A stretch of 64,000 nt of DNA from Girardinichthys multiradiatus (taxonomy: Eukaryota; Chordata; Actinopteri; Cyprinodontiformes; Goodeidae): the NCBI RefSeq assembly GCF_021462225.1, contig NC_061816.1, positions 2,763,731-2,827,730 on the forward strand. Reading direction: 5' to 3'. The notes beneath the pieces are model-generated. The model saw only the letters and a list, made by a program, of their open reading frames with translations, searched no databases and was not told the DNA's origin. Shown one piece after another: positions 11,530 through 22,366 of this stretch. How positions within the stretch are numbered: position 1 is the first letter of the stretch; the number at the start of each line of letters is the position of its first letter. Made by a program: the position numbers and the translations under genes.

Positions 11530-12720
11530 CCTCCCCCAGCTTTTTTACCAAAAAGTGTACGGTACTAATGAATGCAAGATGTATTTGGTGATAAAAGCGG
11601 CTCAATATAGAACATTTATGTATCTGTTAACACCTGAATCTAAACACCTGTGGGTCTGAGTGTGAACGCGCTTCTGTATAGAATGTTTCTCCATAAAAAT
11701 ATGCAATAGCGAGGGTGAGAAACCACAGACCTGCCCCCCTGGACCTGGGACAGATACATAGGATATCTGAGCCATAGACATCCAAAGGCCCCCCAGAGCG
11801 CAGGAACCCCAGGAGAACCACTGCTGGGAATACCGCAACCCCCCCAGAGAAGAGCAGGGGAGAGTCCTAGGGGAACCACCCAGCAGCCACAGTGTAGAAG
11901 CCCCAGGAAGCTGCAGCAATGCCCACTGGTCCCGCCGGCAGCCGTCTACACCCAAGCAGATCCAGCCATGGACCCAGAGACCTGAGACCCTGAGACATAT
12001 CACTCCCCAAGGAGAGGCCCAACAGAGCCCAGGGATCCAGGTCCCGGCAAGCAGCCACCGGGAGTGAGCCAGCACACACCAAAGCAACCAGCCTCGGACA
12101 CCGAGAATCACAAGTACACCGGCGGGCAGAGACACCAACCACTGGCAGGTAGTGTGGCGGGGAGGAAAAAGGCCCCACATTTGATGGGGGGCCTAAAGTG
12201 ATACAGGAGAGGGAACAGTCCAAGACCCAACCTGACACAAAAAACAGGCGTACACAGTCACAATCACACATTCCCACTCTCATGCGTACACATAAAAACA
12301 CTCACAACACACCCAAAGTAAAGACAAACATCAATGGACATCATAGACCCACTCACACTACCCATACACCGAACATGACAGCCAGCAGAGCAGTTGCTGT
12401 CTCATGGACAGGCGGGCTGGGGCTGTCCATGAGATGGACAGGCGGGCATGCACCAGCCGGGTAACCGGGCTGGGCAGGCAAACAGCTCCAGGCCAGGCAC
12501 AATCCACCAGTCTCCCCAGTGCAGGCACAAAATATGCTTCACTGCCCCGACTGCCAACCACAGCCCGGCACCGGGCCAGGGGCATGAGCCACCACAACAC
12601 GCCAAGGACCAGGCACCCCACCAACCCCACACCCAAACCCCAGAGGTGCCCCAGCACGCCAGCCACCCAGATTCCTGCATAGCAAAACCCCCGCAGCACC
12701 AAGCAGGCCGGCCATTCCCT
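11530..12720 (+). repeat. C-rich interspersed repeat, copy 1
   Basis: It starts with TTTTTTACCAAAAAGTGTAC and continues into a long C/A-rich, G-poor plus strand (CCCCAGGAAGCTGCAGCAA and similar). It matches 49025-49520 and 59080-59380 block by block. Long open frames on both strands here come from biased composition. From ~12380 on the sequence is C-rich but not shared with the other copies. It borders an RTE-like LINE in the opposite orientation. I do not know the family's name. Confidence 0.65.
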
Positions 12721-12724
12721 CCAT

Positions 12725-13500
12725 AAAAGTTATGAACAGGACCGGTGACAAAGTGCAGCCCTGCCGGAGTCCAAAATGCACCGGGAACAGGTCCGACTTA
12801 GTGCTGGCAATGTGGACCAAACTCCTGCTCCGCTTGTACAGAGACTGGATGGCCCCTAGTAAAGGGCCCCCGATTCCATACTCCTGGAGCACCCCTCACA
12901 GGGCACCATGAAGGACACAGTCGAATGCTTTCTCCAGGTCCTCAAAACAAATGTGGACTGGTTGGGCAAACTCCCATGAACTCTCGAGTACCCTGGAGAG
13001 GGTATAGAGCTGGTCCAATGTTCCACGGCCAGACCTTACGGCCGCAGCTACGGGCAGCAGCATCGACGCGGAGAACATTGTCCATTCGGACTCTGTCTCC
13101 AACATCCCCTGGAATCTGGTCAAAGCTCTCCCGGAGGTGGGAGTTGAATACATCCCTGGCCGAGGCCTCTGCCAGACGTTCCCAGCAGACCCTCACTATG
13201 CGTTTGGGCCTGCCACATCTGTCCGGCTTTCTCTTCTTCCAGCGGATCCAATTCACCACCAGGTGGTGATCAGTGGACAGCTCAGCCACTCTCTTCACCC
13301 GAGTGTCCAAAACATGTGGCCGAAGGTCTGATGATACAACAAAGTCGATCATCAACCTCCTGCCTAGGGTGTCCTGGTGCCAAGTGCACTGATGGCCACC
13401 CTTATGTTTGAACATGGTGTTCATTATGGACAATTCGTGACTAGCACAGAGGTGCAATAACGAAACATCATGCCATGCCTGTCTTACCTGCCTGTTTGTT
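12725..13500 (-). mobile_element. RTE-like LINE fragment, endonuclease and RT
   Basis: On the minus strand 13480-13160 encodes the C-terminal endonuclease part (HQCTWHQDTLGRR, then ELSTDHHLVVNWIRWKKR). After a jump, 13150-12725 encodes reverse transcriptase (GRGTLDQLYTLSRVLE, CFEDLEKAFDCV, FGLRQGCTLSPVLFI). The linker between them is deleted. It is cut before the catalytic YADD/FADD box. The RTE clade label rests on resemblance of the C-terminal domain in the other copies and is moderately certain. Confidence 0.8.
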
Positions 13501-13560
13501 GTTTTGTTCTTGCCTCCTGCTGTGAGTGAGTTTTTTTTTTTTTTGTCATTAAATCCTCTT

Positions 13561-13900
13561 TCACTTACCTTTTTCACTGCCTGCTCGTCTGCATTCTGGG
13601 GTCCCATTGCTCAAAGCCTTAACAACTTAACTTTGTGCATATAATCGCATGATTGTATGACACCCTTGGATCCAGTTTGAAGAGTTATGGCTGCTTGCCA
13701 GCAAAGAGACATTAGCGTGCTCTGTCCCTCCATCCAGTTTCGCTAGGGACCTGCGTGGAAGAGGTCAGTTTGTTGCAAAAGCGGGGTTTTTATTCAAACA
13801 GTCACAGGAAGTCTGCTATTACCCCAATTGTTCCTGTCCCTGGCTGTGCTGGAAGTAGTATTTTGAAAAGTTCTTGCTTACCTTCAATGTTGTAACCCAT
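13561..13900. other. Intergenic, no gene seen
   Basis: No recognisable gene or repeat. It separates the RTE-like LINE from the intron end of zinc-finger locus A. Confidence 0.45.
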
Positions 13901-13950
13901 GGCTGGGTCCCAACGACAACCTGTACTGCTCACTGATAATATTTATGTGA

Positions 13951-13970
13951 TTGTTTTTTTTTTTCTCTAG
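13951..13970 (+). promoter_or_regulatory. Splice acceptor upstream of zinc-finger gene A
   Basis: An uninterrupted pyrimidine tract ends in TTTTCTCTAG at 13970. The same acceptor and the next ~68 bp are conserved upstream of locus C (minus strand) and, weaker, locus B. A second acceptor candidate is TCTGCAG at 14045-14051. If the first is used, three upstream ATGs at about 14020-14034 open short uORFs before the ATG at 14039. Confidence 0.5.
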
Positions 13971-14038
13971 TTTTAATCTTTATCATCTTTGTAACATTGT
14001 CAGGATAAAGTTGTTCATAATGCATGTAATGTGTTTCA

Positions 14039-15697
14039 ATGATGTCTGCAGATGTTAAAGAAGAGGCTCCTGAAGAACAGAGTCCTGATATGGACCAGCA
14101 GGAGCTGGAGCTCCTCCACATAAAGGAGGAAAGTGAAAGAATCTGGGCCAGCCAGGATGGAGAACAACCGAATGTGAAGAAGGAGACTGATGATACCAGG
14201 TTTCCATTTACTGTTGTTCATATGAGGTGTGACGAGGGTGAGGAGAAACCTCTGTTCTCTCAACTTCATCCAGAGCAAACAGAAGACAGTGATCTTCCAA
14301 GCAGCAGTTCTGCTGACCAGATAAAAGGAAAAATGAAGGAAGAGGACTGTGGAACAGCAGAATCCAGCAGGAACCCAGATCTAAATACTGATGGAGGCTC
14401 CTCCAACTATTCAGAGACTGAAGACCGTAAGGATGATGAAGAGGATGATGGAGTAAAGCATCATGAATCTGAGCTTAAATGCTTATCAGACTCTGAAACT
14501 GAAGACAGTGAGGATGATTGGAAGGAGAGCAGGACTCCAGGATCAGGCAGAAACACTGTCCACAAATCTTTGAGCTGCTCTGAGTGTGGAGGAAAATTTG
14601 CTAACAGACGCTCTCTTCATAGTCACATGACATGTCATCCAAGATTAACGTCTTCAGATTGTTCTGGTAATGAGACGTGTTTCAGAGAAAAGAAAAACAT
14701 AGATTCACTGACTAAAGTCCAGAAGAGTAGTAAAAACTTTAACTGTGGTGAGTGTGGTAAAAATTTTAACTTGAAACGAGATCTAAAAAGACACACAAAA
14801 GTCCACACAGGGGGGAAACCCTTTAGTTGTGATGCATGTGAAAAAAGATTTGCATACAAGTCACATCTAAACACACACATGAGAATCCACACAGGAGACA
14901 AACCTTTCATTTGTGATGCATGTGGAACAAGATTTACCTACAAGTCAAGTTTAGGCAAACACATCAGAATCCACACAGGAGAAAAACCCTTTAGTTGTGA
15001 TACATGTGGAAAAAGATTTGCCTCAAGGTCACAACTAAACATGCACATGACAACTCACACAGGAGATAAACCCTTCGGTTGTGATACATGTGGAAAAAGA
15101 TTTGCCTCTAAGTCACTATTAAACATGCACATGACAACTCACACAGGAGACACCCCCTTCAGTTGTGATGCTTGTGGAAAAAGATTTGCCTACCAGTCAC
15201 AATTAAACAGACACTCAAGAACCCACACAGGAGACAAACCATTTGGTTGTGATACATGTGGAAGAAATTTTGCCTACAAGTCTCATTTAAACATACACAT
15301 CAGAATCCACACAGGTGATAAACCCTTTTGCTGTGATACTTGTGGGAAAAAATTTACTGAAAAGTCACGCTTAACCTTACATATGAGAATGCACTCAGGA
15401 GACAAACCCTTTGGTTGTGATGTTTGTGGAAAAACATTTGCTTTAAAGTCACGCTTAACCTTACACATGAGAATGCACCCAGGAGACAAACCCATTGGTT
15501 GTGATGTTTGTGGAAAAAGATTTACCTACAGGTCAAATTTAGACAAACACATGAAAATCCACACAGGAGACAAACACATCAGAATCCACACAGGAGACAA
15601 ACCCTTTGCTTGTGATGCATGTGAAAAAAGATTTGCCTACAAGTCACATTTAAACATACACATGAGAGCCCACACAGGAGACAAACTATTTGGTTGA
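14039..15697 (+). CDS. C2H2 zinc-finger protein A (12 fingers)
   Basis: A 552-codon open frame. Residues 1-~170 are an acidic leader (MMSADVKEEAPEEQSPD, then Ser/Asp/Glu-rich patches such as SDSETEDSEDDW). Finger 1 is isolated at about residue 178 (CSECGGKF...HMTCH). Fingers 2-12 run in tandem from about 233 to 545 with TGDKPF or TGEKPF linkers, all C-x2-C-x12-H-x3-H. Between fingers 11 and 12 is a remnant half-linker ([13 protein letters not shown]) left by unequal duplication. By family knowledge this is a nuclear DNA-binding protein, probably a transcriptional regulator; targets are unknown. The true start may lie in an upstream exon I could not find; ATG 14039 is the first in-frame Met of this exon. 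The stop TGA replaces the first Cys codon (TGT) of what would be finger 13, and a Tc1 begins 13 bp later. Confidence 0.85.
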   Translation: MMSADVKEEAPEEQSPDMDQQELELLHIKEESERIWASQDGEQPNVKKETDDTRFPFTVVHMRCDEGEEKPLFSQLHPEQTEDSDLPSSSSADQIKGKMKEEDCGTAESSRNPDLNTDGGSSNYSETEDRKDDEEDDGVKHHESELKCLSDSETEDSEDDWKESRTPGSGRNTVHKSLSCSECGGKFANRRSLHSHMTCHPRLTSSDCSGNETCFREKKNIDSLTKVQKSSKNFNCGECGKNFNLKRDLKRHTKVHTGGKPFSCDACEKRFAYKSHLNTHMRIHTGDKPFICDACGTRFTYKSSLGKHIRIHTGEKPFSCDTCGKRFASRSQLNMHMTTHTGDKPFGCDTCGKRFASKSLLNMHMTTHTGDTPFSCDACGKRFAYQSQLNRHSRTHTGDKPFGCDTCGRNFAYKSHLNIHIRIHTGDKPFCCDTCGKKFTEKSRLTLHMRMHSGDKPFGCDVCGKTFALKSRLTLHMRMHPGDKPIGCDVCGKRFTYRSNLDKHMKIHTGDKHIRIHTGDKPFACDACEKRFAYKSHLNIHMRAHTGDKLFG

Positions 15698-15944
15698 GAT
15701 GCATGTGATACACAGATACATCTTAAAACTTGTGTACAATTATGTAAAAGTGCAAAAATGTTTTGCCAGTCATTTCAGAAAGTGAATTATTATTGTATAT
15801 TATATAGAATCATTACACTTAGAGTGATATATTCAAAGCTTTGGTTTCTTGTAATTTTGATGGTTATGTCGTACAGATAAAGAAAACCCAAAATTCAGTG
15901 TCTCTAGAAATTAGAATATTACTTTAGAACCATCAAAAAAGTTG

Positions 15945-17770
15945 TAGACTGAATTGTACACAGATGCTGGTATGAACCTCTCTGCACCTTTTAAAAGTCA
16001 TGTTAACCTACTTCCAGCTCAGTCCAGGAAGAGTCAGAGCTGGAATCCCCGAACGAAAACTTTATTCTCACTTCCATTCGGTCTAAACACACGGATTTCA
16101 AGCGAGAGCCGGACAGGAGAGACACCTCATGTTAATGTCTCCTTGCAGGTGAGAGGGCATAGCTCTTCAATTTGGATCCAAAGTGACAACGATCTGATGG
16201 TCGAATGCCCACTGATTGAGTGCACAAAGTTAAGTATGACCTGCTGCTTAAAATTATGTAGCGTTCATACAAAAAAGGATGATTAAGTACAAGTGTGGCT
16301 TGACTTTTTTGTAGTAACCTGTGTCCCAGAAAGCTCCCAGCAGAGATGTTGTCTCTAATTGAAGTGGTTTTCCCCCCTACCTGAAGGAGGATGGCGTAGG
16401 AGCCGCCAGCATGGCACACCTTCCTGCGTGCACGTCCAGGTAGCAGAAACGACCCTGCCGCATTACGGTCACTGAAGTAGCTGCAACGGTCCATTGTTCT
16501 GCCTACTGTGAGGCTGGATCAGGCTGGACACCTTTGCTTCCCTAAACCCTCACCCCATGGAACCACTTCTTCAGGACAGGCTCATGTAAGTGGTGGTGTT
16601 TGGGCGGAGAAAATTAGTTAAGGAGGAAAAAATCTAAACACTGTTTAGTTCAAGACTTTTGTGTGTGTTTGGTGTTGAGAAAACTCAGCTATGTAAGTGC
16701 TAGCAGACTATCTGCTCAGTCAAAGTGAACAAGCTCCAAGCCATTGATGCTAATTATTTGTTCTGTGTTGTGTTTAAAAGTTAAGATAACCCTCATTTAA
16801 AATGGTTTTAAACACATATCGGTCATAATGCGCCGTCGACTCATTGTAACCTTTTTATTAATGGTATTTTAAAGGTACATGTTTGACTTTAGGGAAGCTA
16901 TAGGTTTAGCTGAAACCGGTAACTGCTAAGGCTAGGTTGGCCAGACGTTTTCCTTGTTGCCAGGTGAGGGCTAGTTAAGAATTAACTGTCCAGAAAGGTT
17001 ATTAGTTTCCAATCTAGAAAATATTATTTCCCTAAATATTATTTTACTAAATGTGTTAGCACATTAAACACCATTAAGAATAATTTTTCCAGAAAGGTTG
17101 ATGGTTCCCCTTTAAAATAATATTTAAGAAAATATTATTTTAATAATTCAGTAATAATATTTCCTTGGATAATATTATACTAATTAGAGACAGCTATTTA
17201 AACATTGAGAATTAATTATCCAGAAGGTTGGTTTTTATTCAGCAAATCATTCTCTAAAATATTTTTTATTAAAATAATGTTTGATCTGCTCTTCTGAGTT
17301 TGCATTACTCCAAGGTAAACCAATTGTTCTAAGTTAGTTCTAAGACTTAACCTAATTTCCAGGTTCTTCAAGATAATTCTTGGTTCTCAAACATAAATAA
17401 CATTGAATGATAATGTTGTGTAACTCTATCATTCATGGTTTTCATCATTTTTCTCGATTCTCTTGTTCCTTCAGTTGTATATGATTCATTGGCTTGTACT
17501 TATTCTTTCATTTTGCTCTGTAGTTTCAGTTGAATTGTTGTAGTAGATTAAAGAGTTCGTTAATTGAAATATGTTTGACTTTGAGTTGAATTAGTTTTGT
17601 TAATAAATACTTGTATTTTAAGAAATTGTGTGTATTTATCCCAGGTGTTTGTAGAGTTTTGCTGTCCAGAGCTCAATTCATTCTTTTCTCTATTGTTCTA
17701 ATACCACTGCCTTATTGAGCTGGTATTCACAGGACAACACCAAACAGACCAAATTATTATTCAAATAGTA
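15945..17770 (+). repeat. Insert in Tc1: LTR-like repeat, copy 2
   Basis: About 1.8 kb separates the Tc1 left repeat from the Tc1 body. 16703-17400 matches the repeat at 10719-11400. It is followed by TTAATAAATACTTGTATT, a polyadenylation-like context. The first 700 bp (15950-16690) holds no recognised coding sequence apart from short open frames. An LTR or truncated LTR element is the likeliest identity, but exact ends and target duplication are unresolved. Confidence 0.5.
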
Positions 17771-17802
17771 TAATCATAATTATTACAACAGAAGGTATGT
17801 AC

Positions 17803-18766
17803 TCAATACTTGGTTGGGCCTACTCTCACATGAATCACTGTATCAATGCACCGTGGCATAGAGGTGATCAGCCTATCGTGCTGTGTAGGTGTGATGGAGG
17901 CCCAGATTGCTTTGATAGCTGCCTTCAGGTCATCTGCCCTGCTGGGTCTGGTGTTTCTCATCTTCCTCTGGACAACATCCCATAGATTCTCTATGGGGTT
18001 CATGTCGGGGAGGTTTGCTGGCCAATCAAGAACAGGAACTTTATGGTCGTTGAACCAGCTTTTGGTAGTGTGGCCCAGTACCAAGTCCTGCTAGAAAATA
18101 AAATCAGCATCTCCATACAGCTTGTCAGCAGAGGGAAACATAAGTTGCTCTAGAATTTTCTAGTAGATGGCTGTATTGTCTGTGGACTTTAGAATACCCA
18201 GTGGATCAATACTAGCAGATGATATGGCTCCCCAAACCATCACTGACTGTGGAAATGTCCCACTGGACTTCCAGCAACATGGATTCTGTGCCTCTCCACT
18301 CTTTCTCCAGACTCTGTGACCTTGATTTCCAAAAGAAATGCCGAATTTAATCTGAAAGCAGGACTTTGGAACATTGGACAACAGTCCAGTTCCTTTTCTC
18401 CTTAGCACAGGTAAGACGCTCCTGACGTCTCTGGCTCAGCAGTTGCTGGCCATGAGGAATACATTTGTCGTCCATGTCTAGTATTCGTCTGTGTGGTGGC
18501 TCTTGATGCACCTACTTCAGCCTTCTTGAGAAGTTCCAACTAATTTTTCAATGGATTTAGATTAACAATCCTCTCAAGGCTGCTGTTCACCCTGTTGCAC
18601 CTTTTCTTACAGCACTTCTTCCTTCCACTCAATTTTCAGTTAATATGCTTGGATACAGAACTCTGAATAACCAGCTTCTCAGCAATGACCTTTCGTTGCT
18701 TTTCCTCCATTTGAAGGATGATAATACTGTCTTCTGGACATCTGTCAAGTCAGCAGTCTTCCCCAT
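17803..18766 (-). pseudogene. Tc1 transposase, frameshifted
   Basis: The minus strand starts with MGKTADLTD at 18766 and ends with VGPTKY and a stop at 17803. Recognisable parts are the catalytic domain segment FGNQGHRVWRKSGEAQ...SVMVWGAISS (18408-18160) and the DDE end WPANLPDMNPIENLWDVVQR (18084-17803). The HTH region (18766-18420) and the segment with the first Asp are frameshifted. The final catalytic Glu (NPIEN) is kept. No functional enzyme can be made. Confidence 0.8.
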
Positions 18767-19329
18767 GATTGTGTAACCTATGACTCAGAGTGAGAGACTG
18801 TTTAAAGGTTCAGGAAACCTTTGCAGGTGTTTTGAGTTAATTAGCTGATTAAGGTGTGACACCATGAGTTCCCAATAAGGAGCTTTTTCACAGTATTTTT
18901 CTGAGACGCTGAATTTTGGGTTTTCATTATGTGTAAGCCATTATCAAAATTACAAGAAACAAAGGCTTGCAAAAATATTACTCTATATATAATGATTCTA
19001 TAAAATATGAGTTTCACTTTTTGAGATGACTGACAAAAAATATTGCACTTTTATGCACTATTTATATTTTTGAGATATACCTGTAAGATTACCTGCTTTA
19101 TGACAAGCTCTGTCATGAAGTCATGCCTCTTATCATTAATAGCTAGGGACTTTGATTAGCATCTGAAAAAAACCACAAAAGTATTATTTATTTATTTATT
19201 TTACTTTTTGTCTAATTTTTTTTATTTAATCACTTTATATTTTCTTGTCTTGGCAAATAAAATCTAAATCTAACTTTATATGAAATTGTTGTAATTTTTC
19301 CTGACTCCAATTAGTTTTAGTACAGTATG

Positions 19330-20091
19330 TTTGTGTTTATGTCCCGGTTTAAAAGGAGCAAGATTGAAATGTGGCTTATTGAACAAAGGATCTCTCTTCA
19401 AAGACTAGTTTGTAACTTGATTTGTGACAATCAGATTGAATTGTTTTGTCTCAGAAACCTGGCTGCAGCAAGAGGATTATGTTAGTATAAATGAGTCAAC
19501 TCCTACTATTTAAATTTTCACATTCCTCAAAATACTGTTGGAGGAGGAGGAGTAGCAACCATCTTTAAAGCCGATTTATTGATTAGTCCCAGACCAATCA
19601 ATAGCTACAACTCTTTTGAATATTTAATACTTAGTTTTTCTCATCCAAATTGCAAAGCACTAAAACCACGTCTGTTTGTTGTTTTGTACCGTCCACCAGG
19701 CCCTTACTCTCAATTTTTAGATCAATTCTCAGACTTCTTATCTGATTTATTGTTAAATACATATGAGGTCGTTATAGTGGAAGATTTTAACATTCATGTT
19801 GACACTGAAAAGGATAACCTGACTATAACCTTTAATACTATCTTAGACTCAGTTGACTTTGCTCAAAACATCCGCACACCTACCCACTTTTCTCTTCATT
19901 CTCTAATCTTGTGCTGACATATGGAATTGAGTGTGATAAATAACAGTATTTCCTCTTAACCATGTCCTGTCTGACGATATTTTAATAACCTTTGAGTTTA
20001 ACTGAGGTCAAACCTAAACCTTGGCCGAATGGAACTGCCCACGCTGCTAGAAGAGTGTAAGAAAGCTGAATGCAGATGGAAAAAGGATATA
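19330..20091 (+). mobile_element. L2-type LINE, endonuclease part
   Basis: The plus strand encodes LINE endonuclease blocks: ETWLQQE-like start at ~19455, then LFVVLYRPPGPYSQFLDQF and VIVEDFNIHVDTE (catalytic GDFN changed to EDFN), and THFSLHSL. It matches the L2 copy at 34615-35130 closely. Stops and a deletion follow. The element continues at 21702 after the Tc1. Confidence 0.85.
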
Positions 20092-21701
20092 TAGGTCCTT
20101 CTCAAAATATTAGCATATTGTGATAAAGTTCATTATTTTCCATAATGTCATAATGAAAATTTAACATTCATATATTTTAGATTCATTGCACACTAACTGA
20201 AATATTTCAGCTCTTTTATTGTCTTAATACGGATGATTTTGGCATACAGCTCATGAAAATCCAAAATTCCTATCTCACAAAATTAGCATATCATTAAAAG
20301 GGTCTCTAAACGAGCTATGAACCTAATCATCTGAATCAACGAGTTAACTCTAAACACCTGCAAAAGATTCCTGAGGCCTTTAAAACTCCCAGCCTGGTTC
20401 ATCACTCAAAACCCCAATCATGGGTAAGACTGCCGACCTGACTGCTGTCCAGAAGGCCACTATTAACACCCTCAAGCAAGAGGGTAAGACACAGAAAGAA
20501 ATTTCTGAACGAATAGTCTGTTCCCAGAGTGCTGTATCAAGGCACCTCAGTGGGAAGTCTGTGGGAAGGATAAAGTGTGGCAGAAAACGCTGCACAATGA
20601 GAAGAGGTGATCGGACCCTGAGGAAGATTGTGGAGAAGGGCCGATTCCAGACCTTGGGGGACCTGCGGAAGCAGTGGACTGAGTCTGAAGTATAAACATC
20701 CAGAGCCACTGTGCACAGGCGTGTGCAGGAAATGGGCTACAGGTGCCGCATTCCCCAGGTCAAGCTACTTTTGAACCAGAAACAGCGGCAGAAGCGCCTG
20801 ACCTGGGTTACAGAGAAGCAGCACTGGACTGTTGCTCAGTGGTCCAAAGTACTTTTTTCGGATGAAAGCAAATTCTGCATGTCATTCGGAAATCAAGGTG
20901 CCAGAGTCTGGAGGAAGACTGGGGAGAAGGAAATGCCAAAATGCCAGAAGTCCAGTGTCAAGTACCCACAGTCAGTGATGGTCTGGGGTGCCGTGTCAGC
21001 TGCTGGTGTTGGTCCACTGTGTTTTATCAAGGGCAGGGTCAATGCAGCTAGCTATGAGGAGATTTTGGAGCACTTCATGCTTCCATCTGCTGAAAATCTT
21101 TATGGAGATGAAGATTTCATTTTTCAGCATGACCTGGCACCTGCTCACAGTGCCAAAACCACTGGTAAATGGTTTACTGACCATGGTATCACTGTGCTCA
21201 ATTGGCCTGCCAACTCTCCTGACCTGAACCCCATAGAGAATCTGTGGGATATTGTGAAGAGAACATTGAGAGACTCAAGACCCAACACTCTGGATGAGCT
21301 AAAGGTCGCTATCGAAGCATCCTGGGCCTCCATAAGACCTCAGCAGTGCCACAGGCTGATTGCCTCCATGCCATGCCGCATTGAAGCAGTCATTTCTGCA
21401 AAAGGATTCTCGACCAAGTATTGAGTGCATAACTGTACATGATTATTTGAAGATTGACGTTTTTTGTATTAAAAACACTTTTCTTTTATTGGTCGGATGA
21501 AATATGCTAATTTTGTGAGATAGGAATTTTGGGTTTTCATGAGCTGTATGCCAAAATCATCCGTATTAAGACAATACAAGACCTGAAATATTTCAGTTAG
21601 TGTGCAATGAATCTAAAATATATGAATGTTAAATTTTCATCATGACATTATGGAAAATAATTAACTTTATCACAATATGCTAATATTTTGAGAAGGACCT
21701 G
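20092..21701 (+). mobile_element. Tc1-type transposon, near complete
   Basis: A 1610-bp element flanked by TA (20090-91 and 21702-03). The ~195-bp inverted repeats are almost identical: the left starts TAGGTCCTTCTCAAAATATT, the right in reverse CAGGTCCTTCTCAAAATATT. The transposase gene lies on the plus strand at 20420-21424. It is inserted in L2 sequence: joining the flanks restores a sensible LINE linker reading. High terminal-repeat identity suggests a fairly young copy. Confidence 0.92.
20420..21424 (+). pseudogene. Tc1 transposase with a single stop codon
   Basis: One continuous frame from ATG 20420 (MGKTADLTAVQKATINTLK) to the terminal KGFSTKY, broken only by TAA at 20693-20695 after WTESEV. 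HTH modules occupy about residues 1-110. The catalytic triad is visible: VLFSDESKF, FQHDLAPAHS and SPDLNPIENLW, with 34 residues between the last two (DD34E). Apart from the stop, length and motifs are those of an intact fish Tc1 transposase (~335 aa). Confidence 0.9.
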
Positions 21702-22100
21702 TAGATCAGGTGTCATGAAATTTTAAAATACAACTGTGGTTCTTATAAGAAAATTGTCAAGGATGCTAGAAAAAATTATTTCTATGCTAAAATTCATGCA
21801 AATTTTCACAAGCACCATTTTTTATTTAAAACTATTGAGTTCTTCTCCATGCACTTCAGGTTATATCTCAGAAAACATGTCCCTTTACTTAAAAAACCTG
21901 CTCTTGATCCCAATACTTTTCTAAATTACAGGCCTATTTCTAAACTACATTTCATCTCTAAAAGACTTGGAAAGCCAGTTTACAAGCAATTAATTGCTTT
22001 TTTAGAAGGATATGGCCTTTTAGAGATCTTTCAATCTGGTTTATAGCTCAGCATAGTACTGAGTTCACCCTTTTAAGAGTTTTTAATGATGTGTCGAAAA
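21702..22100 (+). mobile_element. L2-type LINE continuation after Tc1
   Basis: The reading resumes with the linker region (KIVKDARKNYF-like, frameshifted) and then the first RT block: LLKKPALDPNTFLNYRPISK, followed by LIAFLEGYGLLEIFQSG and a stop at 22044. Together with 19330-20091 it is one L2 copy split by the Tc1. The RT core after the finger domain is lost. Confidence 0.8.
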
Positions 22101-22289
22101 TGGTCTAATCGGTGGAGATGTAAAATTTCACAAAAGAATAAACACCATACTTTCAGACAGGTTTTCAGAATGTGGTCTTAGGGAGCTATGCACCATTTAT
22201 ATAAACAAAGTACAACGTCTCTTTCGCATTGTCACTAAGTCCTCACTGGAGGTATGAGCTACCCTTTTTCCCATGAGTGCTAAAACTTT
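22101..22289. other. Junction zone of two LINEs
   Basis: Between the L2 end and the Rex1-like LINE remnant. No frame is recognisable. Confidence 0.35.
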
Positions 22290-22366
22290 TGTAACCTCAT
22301 GTTACTTTTATTCTTTATTCTTGATCTTCTTGGTCAGTTTGTTCCTGGCCTGCTTATAGGGCTTGG

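Larger units (their letters stand above)
15711..19083 (-). mobile_element. Tc1-type transposon, split by another repeat
   Basis: The left end (15711) and right end (19083) form long inverted repeats; the right end read in reverse starts CAGGTATATCTCAAAAA and the left CACAGATACATCTTAAAA, both followed by matching AAAAGTGCAA and TATAGAATCATTA blocks. TA flanks each side (15709-10, 19084-85). The transposase is on the minus strand at 17803-18766. The segment 15945-17770 is foreign and splits the element between the left terminal repeat and the transposase 3' end. The insertion site is the thirteenth finger of zinc-finger gene A. Confidence 0.8.

Noticed and set aside
11602..12301. Minus-strand frames of 192 and 144 codons rich in Trp, Gly and Cys
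   Set aside because: They lie in the C-rich repeat, where G-poor composition removes stops on both strands; not conserved between the repeat copies.
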